A stretch of 32,226 nucleotides of DNA, taken from the NCBI GenBank assembly GCA_910577635.1, contig CAJTNR010000025.1:1-32226 (forward strand). The letters run 5' to 3'. A program made the translations under genes and the position numbers. This document shows, piece by piece, positions 5,635 through 12,215 of this stretch (position 1 is the stretch's first letter; the number at the start of each line of letters is the position of its first letter). Under the pieces are notes generated by a model that was not told the DNA's origin, ran no database searches, and saw nothing but the letters and a program-made list of their open reading frames with translations. Origin of the DNA: an uncultured Vampirovibrio sp. GTDB lineage: Bacteria; Cyanobacteriota; Vampirovibrionia; Gastranaerophilales; Gastranaerophilaceae.

Positions 5635-7812
5635 TTATTCCAAAGTAATATTAGCAACCTTAGGGTCTAACAGTTTTTTTCCCGCTTGTTCAAATTCAAT
5701 TTGCAATAGTTGTCTGTGTTCGTACTGAATTGTTTTAATTACAACCCCTCTGCCATATTTAGAGTGTGTTATGACATCTCCTTCATTATAATCTGGCTCT
5801 TGTGTTTCAACTGGGGCGGTTTCTGTAAAAATTGGCAAATCTTCTTTATCAATCGACTTATCAAGGTCAATTGATGAGTTATCGTTCGATTCGCTAACTT
5901 TAATTTCTTCGTTTAATACATCTTCAAAATGATTGTCAATTGATTGGGATGCAACTTCCATTAAGTCAATTTCTTCTTCTTGAGCGGAGGTTAGGTCTTC
6001 GTCTTCTTCTAAGTCATCAGATTGGACTTTGTATTCGATATTATCAATTATGACCTGGTTTTCCTCTTTTTTTTCCGTATCCTCAGCTTCTGTATTGTAA
6101 AAGTCAAGCTCATCATCTGAAAGCTCGATTACTTCTTGTTCTTCGCTAGATTCAGTATCAACTTCGACAATAGTTTCTGTTAGATCTATTTCTTCTTCTG
6201 TAATAGTTTCTTTTTCAATTGTTTCAGCTGGAATTTCTTCTTGAACTTGTTCAAATAGAGTATCTTGAGCATCTTCTTCAAGGGTATTTTCAATTGGCTC
6301 AATTTCTTGATCCAATTCAATCTCAGCTGGAATTTCTTCTATTATATCAGGTTTTATAGCTTCAGGTTCTATTTGCAGTTTTTCGTCTTCTTCTATCTTT
6401 TCAATTTCCGGCTCAATTTTAATTTCATCCTTTGGTGCGCTAAGATTGTTTTTTTCTATTTGCTCCTGATTAAAGTTTGACAATTCACTAACCGCTTCAT
6501 CCGGATAGTCTTTTTCTGTTTCTTTTATCGGCTCATCTTTTGTTTGTAATTCTTTATTTGCATAAGAAAGAGCAATTTTTCTATAGTTTTTTTTCTCCTC
6601 ATCTTTGCTTTCAATGTTCTTAGCTAAGAATAGAAAGTTGTCGGTGTTTTTTCCGAAAAGAATGTATTCATCTGCAATCAAGTTTGATAGTGCAAATTTC
6701 GCATCAAGAAAATCTGTTCTTTGATACAAACTGGGCATGAGAATGTAGTTTTTGCAGTGCTGAATAATTGAAGGAAGTTTTTTATAGCTGTAGGAAACAC
6801 TTGGAATGAAATTAATATTTTTCTTTTTATTATAAATTGTATTTATAAGTTCTACATCAAAACTTTCATCATTTATTCTGGCGCTAAGATAAATATTGTG
6901 GTTAATTTCTGTGCAAATGTATTCAATATAGGCTTTTTGCCAGCTTAGATTAATTTGCGATAAATCAATAATTGTAAGTTTATTTTCTTCAATATTTTTA
7001 TTAAAACATTCATATTCTTTTTTAGATTCAGCAAAAATTTTCTCCATTTGAAACTTTTTAATTCTTGCTAATAAAAGTCTTAGTTCAGGATATGGGGTTG
7101 CGCTGTATTGGTTAGATAAAACTTTAACAAAAGCCCTAAAAGGAATCAGGCTGTTTTTTTGCGATAGCGCAAATTTTTTAATTTCACTAAGAATCTCAGT
7201 CCCTATTGCCTGGAATTCAAGACTTGCATCAATAAGACACTTTTCAAATATATATTCAATGGTTAGTGCATTAAGGGGGATTCTAAAGTTTTTTCCTGCA
7301 GTAATTTTTTTTGCTTCTTTAATATCGATAATTCCGGTTGAATCAATTATGACAGTATTTTTTTTATTGGATAGTTCTTTTGCAATATTGGCAGTTAAAA
7401 TGTTTGTACAGTCAATTTTATCCGATAGAATTACAGGATTATTGTTAAAAAAGTCAAATTGGATATTAAGATCCTGTGAATCTTTTGCGTTTTTTGAAAA
7501 AATAAAAGTTTCTTTATCTTGATTAATAAAACTTTGAACATCAACTGAGTCAATTTTTAGAATCTCGCATTCTTTATTGGGAACAAAAGAATCGTATGGT
7601 AAAACCTCATTATCCTTGGAAATTTTATAGAATAATTTCAATTTAGCAACATTCTGCGAAGAGTCGAACTTATCATCATAAATTTCGATAATCTGTGCTA
7701 AGTATCTGTTATCCTGTGATTTTACAACCAAAAAATCAAATAATTTAAAAGCTTCAACCAAAGGGTTGAACAGTATTCTTATGTTGTTATTTAACGCATT
7801 AGCTATTTGCAT
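5635..7812 (-). CDS. HerA/DUF87-like protein without P-loop, with acidic linker and PcrA-type Tudor tail
   Basis: This is a 725-residue protein of unusual build. Residues 10-90 look like the beta-barrel at the start of HerA-type ATPases. Residues 100-400 follow the HerA/DUF87 pattern: NNPVILSDKIDCTNILTANI where a GxxGSGKT loop is expected, TVIIDSTG at 153-160, FRIPLNALTIEYIFE at 176-190, and KLTIIDLSQINLS at 278-290. The Walker A Gly/Lys residues are absent, so ATP hydrolysis is unlikely. Residues of about 410-670 are a Glu/Asp-rich, probably disordered linker. The last 54 residues (GDVITHSKYGRGVVIKT...IEFEQAGKKLL) match the Tudor-like C-terminal domain of PcrA/UvrD that contacts RNA polymerase. 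It has its own good promoter and sits just upstream of flhB. The function is unknown. The HerA relation is my reading of the motifs at moderate confidence; the tail assignment is firmer. Confidence 0.65.
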   Translation of the reverse strand: MQIANALNNNIRILFNPLVEAFKLFDFLVVKSQDNRYLAQIIEIYDDKFDSSQNVAKLKLFYKISKDNEVLPYDSFVPNKECEILKIDSVDVQSFINQDKETFIFSKNAKDSQDLNIQFDFFNNNPVILSDKIDCTNILTANIAKELSNKKNTVIIDSTGIIDIKEAKKITAGKNFRIPLNALTIEYIFEKCLIDASLEFQAIGTEILSEIKKFALSQKNSLIPFRAFVKVLSNQYSATPYPELRLLLARIKKFQMEKIFAESKKEYECFNKNIEENKLTIIDLSQINLSWQKAYIEYICTEINHNIYLSARINDESFDVELINTIYNKKKNINFIPSVSYSYKKLPSIIQHCKNYILMPSLYQRTDFLDAKFALSNLIADEYILFGKNTDNFLFLAKNIESKDEEKKNYRKIALSYANKELQTKDEPIKETEKDYPDEAVSELSNFNQEQIEKNNLSAPKDEIKIEPEIEKIEEDEKLQIEPEAIKPDIIEEIPAEIELDQEIEPIENTLEEDAQDTLFEQVQEEIPAETIEKETITEEEIDLTETIVEVDTESSEEQEVIELSDDELDFYNTEAEDTEKKEENQVIIDNIEYKVQSDDLEEDEDLTSAQEEEIDLMEVASQSIDNHFEDVLNEEIKVSESNDNSSIDLDKSIDKEDLPIFTETAPVETQEPDYNEGDVITHSKYGRGVVIKTIQYEHRQLLQIEFEQAGKKLLDPKVANITLE

Positions 7813-7840
7813 CTAATAAAACTTTCTTTTAATCTTTAAC

Positions 7841-7870
7841 ATTATACCAATAAATTTCATTCATTGTCCA
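7841..7870 (-). promoter_or_regulatory. Promoter of the HerA-like/flhB operon
   Basis: On the minus strand there is a TGGACA (plus 7865-7870), an 18-nt spacer and a TATAAT (plus 7841-7846) preceded by TGG, an extended -10. It sits about 30 nt before the ATG at 7812. Confidence 0.7.
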
Positions 7871-7955
7871 ACAAGGGAAAAAAATATATTAATACAATTA
7901 TTCTACAACAAAAAATTATTTTTTTGCAATACTTATGCTTTAAAAAAATTAATGC

Positions 7956-7984
7956 TTGACAGTTTTCTTTGTCCTTAATAATAT
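7956..7984 (+). promoter_or_regulatory. Promoter of the tRNA-tuf cluster
   Basis: A perfect -35 TTGACA (7956-7961), a 17-nt spacer and a -10 TAATAT (7979-7984) place the start about 9 nt before the first tRNA. I see no comparable promoter directly before tuf, so this one may serve the whole cluster. Confidence 0.75.
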
Positions 7985-7999
7985 ATTAGTAGTAAAATT

Positions 8000-8071
8000 G
8001 CCGATGTAGCTCAATGGTAGAGCAACGGTTTTGTAAACCGTAGGTTGCGGGTTCGAATCCCATCATCGGCT
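8000..8071 (+). tRNA. tRNA-Thr (TGT)
   Basis: A full cloverleaf: acceptor GCCGATG/CATCGGC, D stem GCTC/GAGC, anticodon stem ACGGT/ACCGT around TTTGTAA, and the T loop TTCGAAT. The anticodon TGT reads ACA threonine codons. The T stem has one weak C-A position. No CCA is encoded. Confidence 0.95.
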
Positions 8072-8101
8072 ATTTTTATAAAAAACCCTATAAAAGTGCT
8101 T

Positions 8102-8173
8102 GCCCTTGTGGCGCAGGGGTAGCGCACTCCCTTGGTAAGGGAGAGGCCGTGAGTTCAAATCTCATCAAGGGCA
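8102..8173 (+). tRNA. tRNA-Thr (GGT)
   Basis: Acceptor GCCCTTG/CAAGGGC, D stem GCGC/GCGC, anticodon stem CTCCC/GGGAG around TTGGTAA, T stem GTGAG/CTCAT. The anticodon GGT reads ACC/ACT threonine codons. No CCA is encoded. Confidence 0.95.
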
Positions 8174-8209
8174 AATTTTGAAAATTGATAATAACAAATA
8201 TTTAATTTT

Positions 8210-8292
8210 GGGTAGATGCCCGAGTGGCTAAAGGGAGCAGACTGTAAATCTGCCGTCAATCGACTACGGTGGTTCGAATCCACCTCTGCCCA
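8210..8292 (+). tRNA. tRNA-Tyr (GTA)
   Basis: A class II tRNA with a long variable arm (CGTCAATCGACTACG) and acceptor GGGTAGA/TCTGCCC. The anticodon stem GCAGA/TCTGC around CTGTAAA gives anticodon GTA. Thr and Tyr tRNAs ahead of tuf recall the tRNA-tufB operon of E. coli. Confidence 0.95.
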
Positions 8293-8310
8293 AAATTTTT
8301 ATCCCGAGTC

Positions 8311-8565
8311 AAGTGAGCTTAGTCCGACTGGACTTAGCGAACGAAGACGAGAGGCACAAGGTGTGTGAGCACCTGTACGGCTGCGGTGAGCAGGCGGACA
8401 GGTGAGAAACCTTACCCTAAGTTAAGTGAGCTTAGTCCGACTGGACTTAGCGAACGAAGACAAAAGACACAAGGTGTGTGAGCATCTGCGCACTCTGCTT
8501 TGAGCAGGCGGGCTGGTGAGAAACCTTACCCTAACTCAAGTGAGCTTAGTTTGAAAAAGTCAAAC
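8311..8565 (+). repeat. Structured tandem repeat of about 114 nt between tRNA-Tyr and tuf
   Basis: Two full units start at 8311 and 8424 (113-114 nt apart), and a truncated third starts at 8538. All begin AAGTGAGCTTAGT; the two full copies end GAGAAACCTTACCCTAA. Hairpins per unit: AGTCC-GACT-GGACT; AGGTG/CACCT in copy 1; and a longer stem (CACCTGT/ACAGGTG in copy 1, its counterpart in copy 2 kept by wobble pairs) enclosing CTGC/GCAG. In the third copy the first hairpin is replaced by AGTTTGA-AAAAG-TCAAACT, which keeps the shape with a different sequence. The unit is GC-richer than its surroundings and has no ORF. It probably forms the tuf leader or is a separate structured element; no known RNA family is recognised. 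Confidence 0.85.
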
Positions 8566-8635
8566 TTCTCAAGAAAAGGATAAAAATTAAAAAAAATCCA
8601 ATAAAAATAAATAAGTAAAAAGGAGAACTTATCTT

Positions 8636-9844
8636 ATGGCTAGAGAAAAATACGAAAGAACCAAGCCGCATGTTAATGTTGGTACTATTGGTCACGTTGA
8701 CCATGGTAAAACAACTTTAACTGCTGCTATTACAGGTTGTATGGCTGCAGCTGGTCAAGCAGAAGCTAAAAAATTCGATGAAATTGACGCTGCTCCAGAA
8801 GAAAAAGCACGTGGTATCACCATTTCAACTGCTCACGTTGAATACGAAACTCAAACTCGCCACTATGCTCACGTTGACTGTCCAGGTCACGCTGACTATG
8901 TTAAAAACATGATTACAGGTGCTGCACAAATGGACGGCGCTATTCTTGTAGTTGCTGCTACAGATGGTGCAATGCCTCAAACTAAAGAACACATCCTTCT
9001 TGCTCGTCAAGTTGGTGTTCCTAACATTGTAGTATTTTTAAACAAATGCGACATGGTAGATGACCCTGAATTATTAGACCTTGTTGAAATGGAAGTTCGT
9101 GAACTGTTATCTTCATATGAATTTGACGGAGACAACATTCCTTTTGTTAAAGGTTCAGCACTAAAAGCACTTGAAGCTGTACAAGCTAATAATAAAGTTG
9201 CTCGTGGTGAAAATGAATGGGTTGACAAAATTTGGGAACTTATGGATGCAATTGACTCATACTTCCCTGAACCTGTTCGTGATTTAGATAAACCATTCTT
9301 AATGCCTGTTGAAGACGTTTTCTCAATTACAGGTCGTGGTACAGTTGCTACAGGTCGTGTAGAACGTGGTATTGTTAAAGTTGGTGACGAAGTTGAATTG
9401 GTTGGTCTTGGCGAAACAAGAAAAACTACTGTTACCGGTGTTGAAATGTTCAGAAAATCTCTTGATCAAGGTCAAGCAGGTGACAACGTTGGTGCTTTAC
9501 TTCGTGGTATTGATAAAACAGAGATTCAACGTGGTCAAGTTTTAGCGAAACCTGGTTCAATTACACCTCACAAAAAATTCACAGCTAATGTTTATGTATT
9601 GAAAAAAGAAGAAGGCGGACGTCACACTCCTTTCTTCCCTGGATACCGTCCTCAATTCTACATTAGAACAACCGATGTTACCGGTTCAATCAAATTTGAA
9701 GGCGAAATGGTAATGCCTGGTGATAACGTTGTAATGGAAGTTGAACTAATCAACCCTGTTGCTATTGAACAAGGTATGAAGTTCGCTATCCGTGAAGGCG
9801 GAAGAACCGTTGGTGCTGGTGTTGTAGATAAAATTATTGAATAA
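8636..9844 (+). CDS. tuf: Translation elongation factor Tu
   Basis: EF-Tu delivers aminoacyl-tRNA to the ribosome as a GTP complex. The 402-residue protein has GHVDHGKT at 19-26 (G1), RGITI (G2), DCPGH at 81-85 (G3) and NKCD at 136-139 (G4). Beta-barrel domains 2 and 3 follow with the usual GRGTVATGRVERG and GGRHTPFFPGYRPQFY segments. A strong AAGGAG ribosome binding site precedes the ATG, and codon use is visibly cleaner and less AT-biased than in its neighbours, as expected for a highly expressed gene. It lies behind the Thr/Thr/Tyr tRNA genes and a structured repeat, and a strong terminator follows. No fusA or rps genes are adjacent. Confidence 0.98.
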   Translation: MAREKYERTKPHVNVGTIGHVDHGKTTLTAAITGCMAAAGQAEAKKFDEIDAAPEEKARGITISTAHVEYETQTRHYAHVDCPGHADYVKNMITGAAQMDGAILVVAATDGAMPQTKEHILLARQVGVPNIVVFLNKCDMVDDPELLDLVEMEVRELLSSYEFDGDNIPFVKGSALKALEAVQANNKVARGENEWVDKIWELMDAIDSYFPEPVRDLDKPFLMPVEDVFSITGRGTVATGRVERGIVKVGDEVELVGLGETRKTTVTGVEMFRKSLDQGQAGDNVGALLRGIDKTEIQRGQVLAKPGSITPHKKFTANVYVLKKEEGGRHTPFFPGYRPQFYIRTTDVTGSIKFEGEMVMPGDNVVMEVELINPVAIEQGMKFAIREGGRTVGAGVVDKIIE

Positions 9845-9875
9845 TAATTTATTAATATAACAACAAAAAATCAAA

Positions 9876-9905
9876 ATGGGTGAGATTTTAGTCTCGCCCA
9901 TTTTT
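9876..9905. terminator. Bidirectional terminator after tuf
   Basis: A 10-bp stem ATGGGTGAGA/TCTCGCCCAT (one G-T wobble) with a 6-nt loop is flanked by T5 on the plus side. On the minus strand a T-rich tail also follows. It ends tuf and can also end the convergent cupin transcript. Confidence 0.85.
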
Positions 9906-9925
9906 GCATAAATCTTTTGCACAAA

Positions 9926-9967
9926 TTTTTTGCAAAGGTATTTTTACAAAAGATCTTTGCAAAAAAA
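9926..9967. repeat. 12-bp inverted repeat in the tuf-cupin gap
   Basis: TTTTTTGCAAAG (9926-9937) and CTTTGCAAAAAA (9955-9966) are perfect inverted copies separated by 17 nt. Two further TTTTGCA words lie just upstream. Lacking a T-tract after the stem, it is a poor terminator. Function unknown. Confidence 0.6.
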
Positions 9968-9975
9968 ACTAATTC

Positions 9976-10338
9976 TTAGCATAATTCAGCATCTTTCAGT
10001 CCTGACTGAATTAAAGAATTTTCTTTTGCTTGTATGCATATAAAAGTTAATTCACTATTGCCTGTATTTTCAATCATTCTTGAAGCTTTAGGTACAATTT
10101 TGACTGTCGATTTTTCTTTTATATTTATTTTTTTGTTATCAACCGTGATAATCCCTGAACCTTTTAAAATAATATAAATTTCTTCGTTTTGTTTGTGCTT
10201 ATGATTAAAAGGGCTTTTGAATCCTTTGGGGACTCTATTAATAGATATTTCACAACTTGTTAATTTAAGTGCATCTTTCAAAAATACTTTTTCTTTTTCA
10301 TTTAACTTTTCTACTGTGTTAATTGTGTAGTTTTCCAT
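9976..10338 (-). CDS. Small cupin-domain protein
   Basis: A 120-residue single-domain cupin. Motif 1 is present as FNHKHKQNEEIYIILKGSG, giving likely metal ligands H46, H48 and E52 or E53. Motif 2 reads IVPKASRMIENTGN at 81-94: the usual His is replaced by Arg (R87) and the usual Gly by Ala, so one metal ligand of the classic cupin is missing. It could be a sugar- or small-molecule-binding protein or an enzyme; the substrate cannot be told. A good GAGGAG site precedes the ATG. It lies 54 nt downstream of the MarR gene on the same strand, and an imperfect copy of the MarR operator lies in its leader, so it is the likely target of that regulator. Confidence 0.8.
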   Translation of the reverse strand: MENYTINTVEKLNEKEKVFLKDALKLTSCEISINRVPKGFKSPFNHKHKQNEEIYIILKGSGIITVDNKKINIKEKSTVKIVPKASRMIENTGNSELTFICIQAKENSLIQSGLKDAELC

Positions 10339-10353
10339 CTTTTTCTCCTCTTT

Positions 10354-10376
10354 AATTTGATATCTAACTAATTATA
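10354..10376 (-). promoter_or_regulatory. Cupin promoter -10 and imperfect MarR operator
   Basis: On the minus strand a TATAAT (plus 10371-10376) is followed by a TTAGTTAGATATCAAATT element centred on GATATC (plus 10359-10364). This is an imperfect copy of the perfect palindrome in the marR promoter. No clear -35 is seen. Placement between the -10 and the ribosome binding site would suit repression. Confidence 0.5.
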
Positions 10377-10392
10377 TAAAAAATTTTATATA

Positions 10393-10797
10393 TTATTTTA
10401 TTTTCTTTAAAAGCTTTTCTAAAATATCTTTTTCAAATTCGTTTAAATTTGCAAATAATTCATTATTTATGCTATCTGAAATTTCCTCAAAGATTGGCTT
10501 AAAATCTTCACCTTTTTTAGTTAAAACAATGTTTATACAGCGATTATCTTTGTCTGATGCTTCTCTTTTAATATATCCTGATTTTTCAAGTTTATCTACA
10601 AGAACAGTTACAGTGGGTTTTGTTCTTCGGATTTTTTTTGCAATTTCATTCATGGTCATTTTATTTTTGTATAAAACAACCAAAATATCGCCATGACTTG
10701 GGACAAGACCTTCAATGTTTTTCTTTTTAAGTTGTTCAATAATGAACTTATTGCCTTTTTGATGGATTTTTGAGATTAAATGAAGAATTCCTTGCAT
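10393..10797 (-). CDS. MarR-family transcriptional regulator
   Basis: A 134-residue winged-helix regulator. The DNA-binding part MTMNEIAKKIRRTKPTVTVL (47-66), then DKLEKSGYIKREASDKDNRC and the wing with INIVLTKKG, follows the MarR pattern; flanking helices form the dimer interface. The perfect 20-bp palindrome in its promoter spacer predicts self-repression, and a second imperfect site precedes the downstream cupin gene, giving a two-gene regulon. The ATG lies 6 nt past a perfect -10 box, so the mRNA should be leaderless; there is no room for a Shine-Dalgarno sequence. Ligand unknown. Confidence 0.9.
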   Translation of the reverse strand: MQGILHLISKIHQKGNKFIIEQLKKKNIEGLVPSHGDILVVLYKNKMTMNEIAKKIRRTKPTVTVLVDKLEKSGYIKREASDKDNRCINIVLTKKGEDFKPIFEEISDSINNELFANLNEFEKDILEKLLKKIK

Positions 10798-10803
10798 AAA
10801 AAT

Positions 10804-10832
10804 ATTATAATTAGATATCTAATTATTGTCAA
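10804..10832 (-). promoter_or_regulatory. marR promoter with palindromic operator in the spacer
   Basis: On the minus strand there is a perfect TTGACA (plus 10827-10832), a 17-nt spacer and a perfect TATAAT (plus 10804-10809). The 20-bp perfect palindrome ATAATTAGATATCTAATTAT (10807-10826) fills the spacer and overlaps the -10. A dimer bound there would block RNA polymerase. Confidence 0.85.
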
Positions 10833-10841
10833 TGCGCTAAA

Positions 10842-12110
10842 TTAAATTATCTCGTATTCTCTGCCTTTTTTTATAATTAAATCTGATGCTTCATCCAGCT
10901 GTTTGTAGGATAGGTCTTTCATAACACAAAGCCTTAGTCTGCATTCTTTTCTTCTAACTGCAGGATAAGTTACGATATTAACATAAACCCCTTCTAATCT
11001 TAGTTCCTGGTAGAGTTTGAACAGCTTTTTTTCATCATAAATCATAACAGGAACAATGGCGCTTTGGGTTTGTCCTAGTTCAAAACCTGCTTTTTTGAGT
11101 TTTTCAATTAAATATTTTGTTTTATCCATTAATTCTTTTCTGCCTGCTGTATCTGATTCAAAAAGATTGAAAACTTCAATTAATCCGCCCACAACAGAAG
11201 CAGGAAGCGCAGTTGAGAAAAAGTATGTTCTTGCATACAGTCTCAAATACTGAACAATCTCTTTTTTAGCAGCACAGAATCCGCCCAAAGCACCTGGACC
11301 CTTGGATAGCATTCCAACATTAAGATCGATTTTATCTCGAACATTGTAGTGCTCAGAGCTTCCTTTTCCTGTTTTGCCTACAATTCCGATTCCGTGTGCG
11401 TCATCTACCATCACCTTGCAATTGTATTTTTTTGCTAAATCAGTAATTTTATCAAGTCTTGCAATATCTCCATCCATTGAAAAAACTCCGTCTGTAATAA
11501 TAAGACGCCCTTGGATATCATCTGGAATTCTATCTAGAATTCGCTCCAGATAATTAATATTGCCATGGGGGAATACTTTTATTTGTGCACCTGATAATTG
11601 ACATCCGTCATAAATTGAAGCATGGTTAGCTGAATCATTGATAATTATATCTTCGCTTGAACAAAGCGCTGAAATTACTCCTATATTAGTCCCATAGCCC
11701 GAGGGGAAGACAATTGCGTCTTCGCAGTTATAAAATTTTGCAATTTTTTCTTCAAGCGTTCTATGTAAATCACAAATCCCTGCGTAGTTTGATACTGCAC
11801 CCATGCCAACACCAAATTTTTCTAAGGCTTTTTTTGCTGCAGCTACAACTTTAGGGTTATTGGCAACATTCAAGTAAGAATTAGATCCAAGCATTATAAC
11901 ATCATGGCAAAAACCGTCTTTTTCTCTTAGCTTAACAACCTGGGACAGTTTGTTTAAACTTACCATCCCCAAAGCTTCATTGCCCGTTAAAACTCCGCTT
12001 TTTAGAACTCTATCCACTCTTTTTGTTTTTTCGAATAAATCTTCTCCTTGTTGAGTTTTAATAAAATTTTCAAATTTAATATTTACTGTATCAATATCTA
12101 GAATAGACAA
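10842..12110 (-). CDS. Alpha-oxoamine synthase (BioF/Kbl/serine palmitoyltransferase family)
   Basis: A PLP enzyme that condenses an amino acid with an acyl-CoA. Visible features are GSNSYL at 75-80, SANHASIYDG at 160-169 with the PLP-stacking His163, VDDAHGIGIVG at 235-245 (PLP-binding Asp and His), and the Schiff-base lysine in GMLSKGPGALGG (K270). At 422 residues it is longer than typical BioF or Kbl, with an extended N-terminus as in serine palmitoyltransferases. No biotin genes or threonine dehydrogenase are nearby; the divergent neighbour is the LPS gene waaA. A role in sphingolipid or other envelope lipid synthesis is possible but not proven. The start is TTG, chosen because GAGG lies at the right spacing and the frame has no better upstream start. 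Confidence 0.82.
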   Translation of the reverse strand: MSILDIDTVNIKFENFIKTQQGEDLFEKTKRVDRVLKSGVLTGNEALGMVSLNKLSQVVKLREKDGFCHDVIMLGSNSYLNVANNPKVVAAAKKALEKFGVGMGAVSNYAGICDLHRTLEEKIAKFYNCEDAIVFPSGYGTNIGVISALCSSEDIIINDSANHASIYDGCQLSGAQIKVFPHGNINYLERILDRIPDDIQGRLIITDGVFSMDGDIARLDKITDLAKKYNCKVMVDDAHGIGIVGKTGKGSSEHYNVRDKIDLNVGMLSKGPGALGGFCAAKKEIVQYLRLYARTYFFSTALPASVVGGLIEVFNLFESDTAGRKELMDKTKYLIEKLKKAGFELGQTQSAIVPVMIYDEKKLFKLYQELRLEGVYVNIVTYPAVRRKECRLRLCVMKDLSYKQLDEASDLIIKKGREYEII

Positions 12111-12152
12111 TTTTTACCTCACTTTTCTTATAGAAAATTATTAGAAAAAAAT

Positions 12153-12182
12153 TTGAACTAAGAAATTAGACAACTGTATAAT
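12153..12182 (+). promoter_or_regulatory. Promoter of waaA
   Basis: TTGAAC (12153-12158), an 18-nt spacer and a perfect TATAAT (12177-12182). A GGAGG site precedes the ATG at 12216. Confidence 0.7.
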
Positions 12183-12215
12183 ATCGTGTTATTATAATTT
12201 TGCGTCGGAGGTATA

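Noticed and set aside
10842..12110. Firm call as BioF or Kbl
   Set aside because: Both share the fold and the lysine motif, but no pathway neighbour supports either, so only the family is named.
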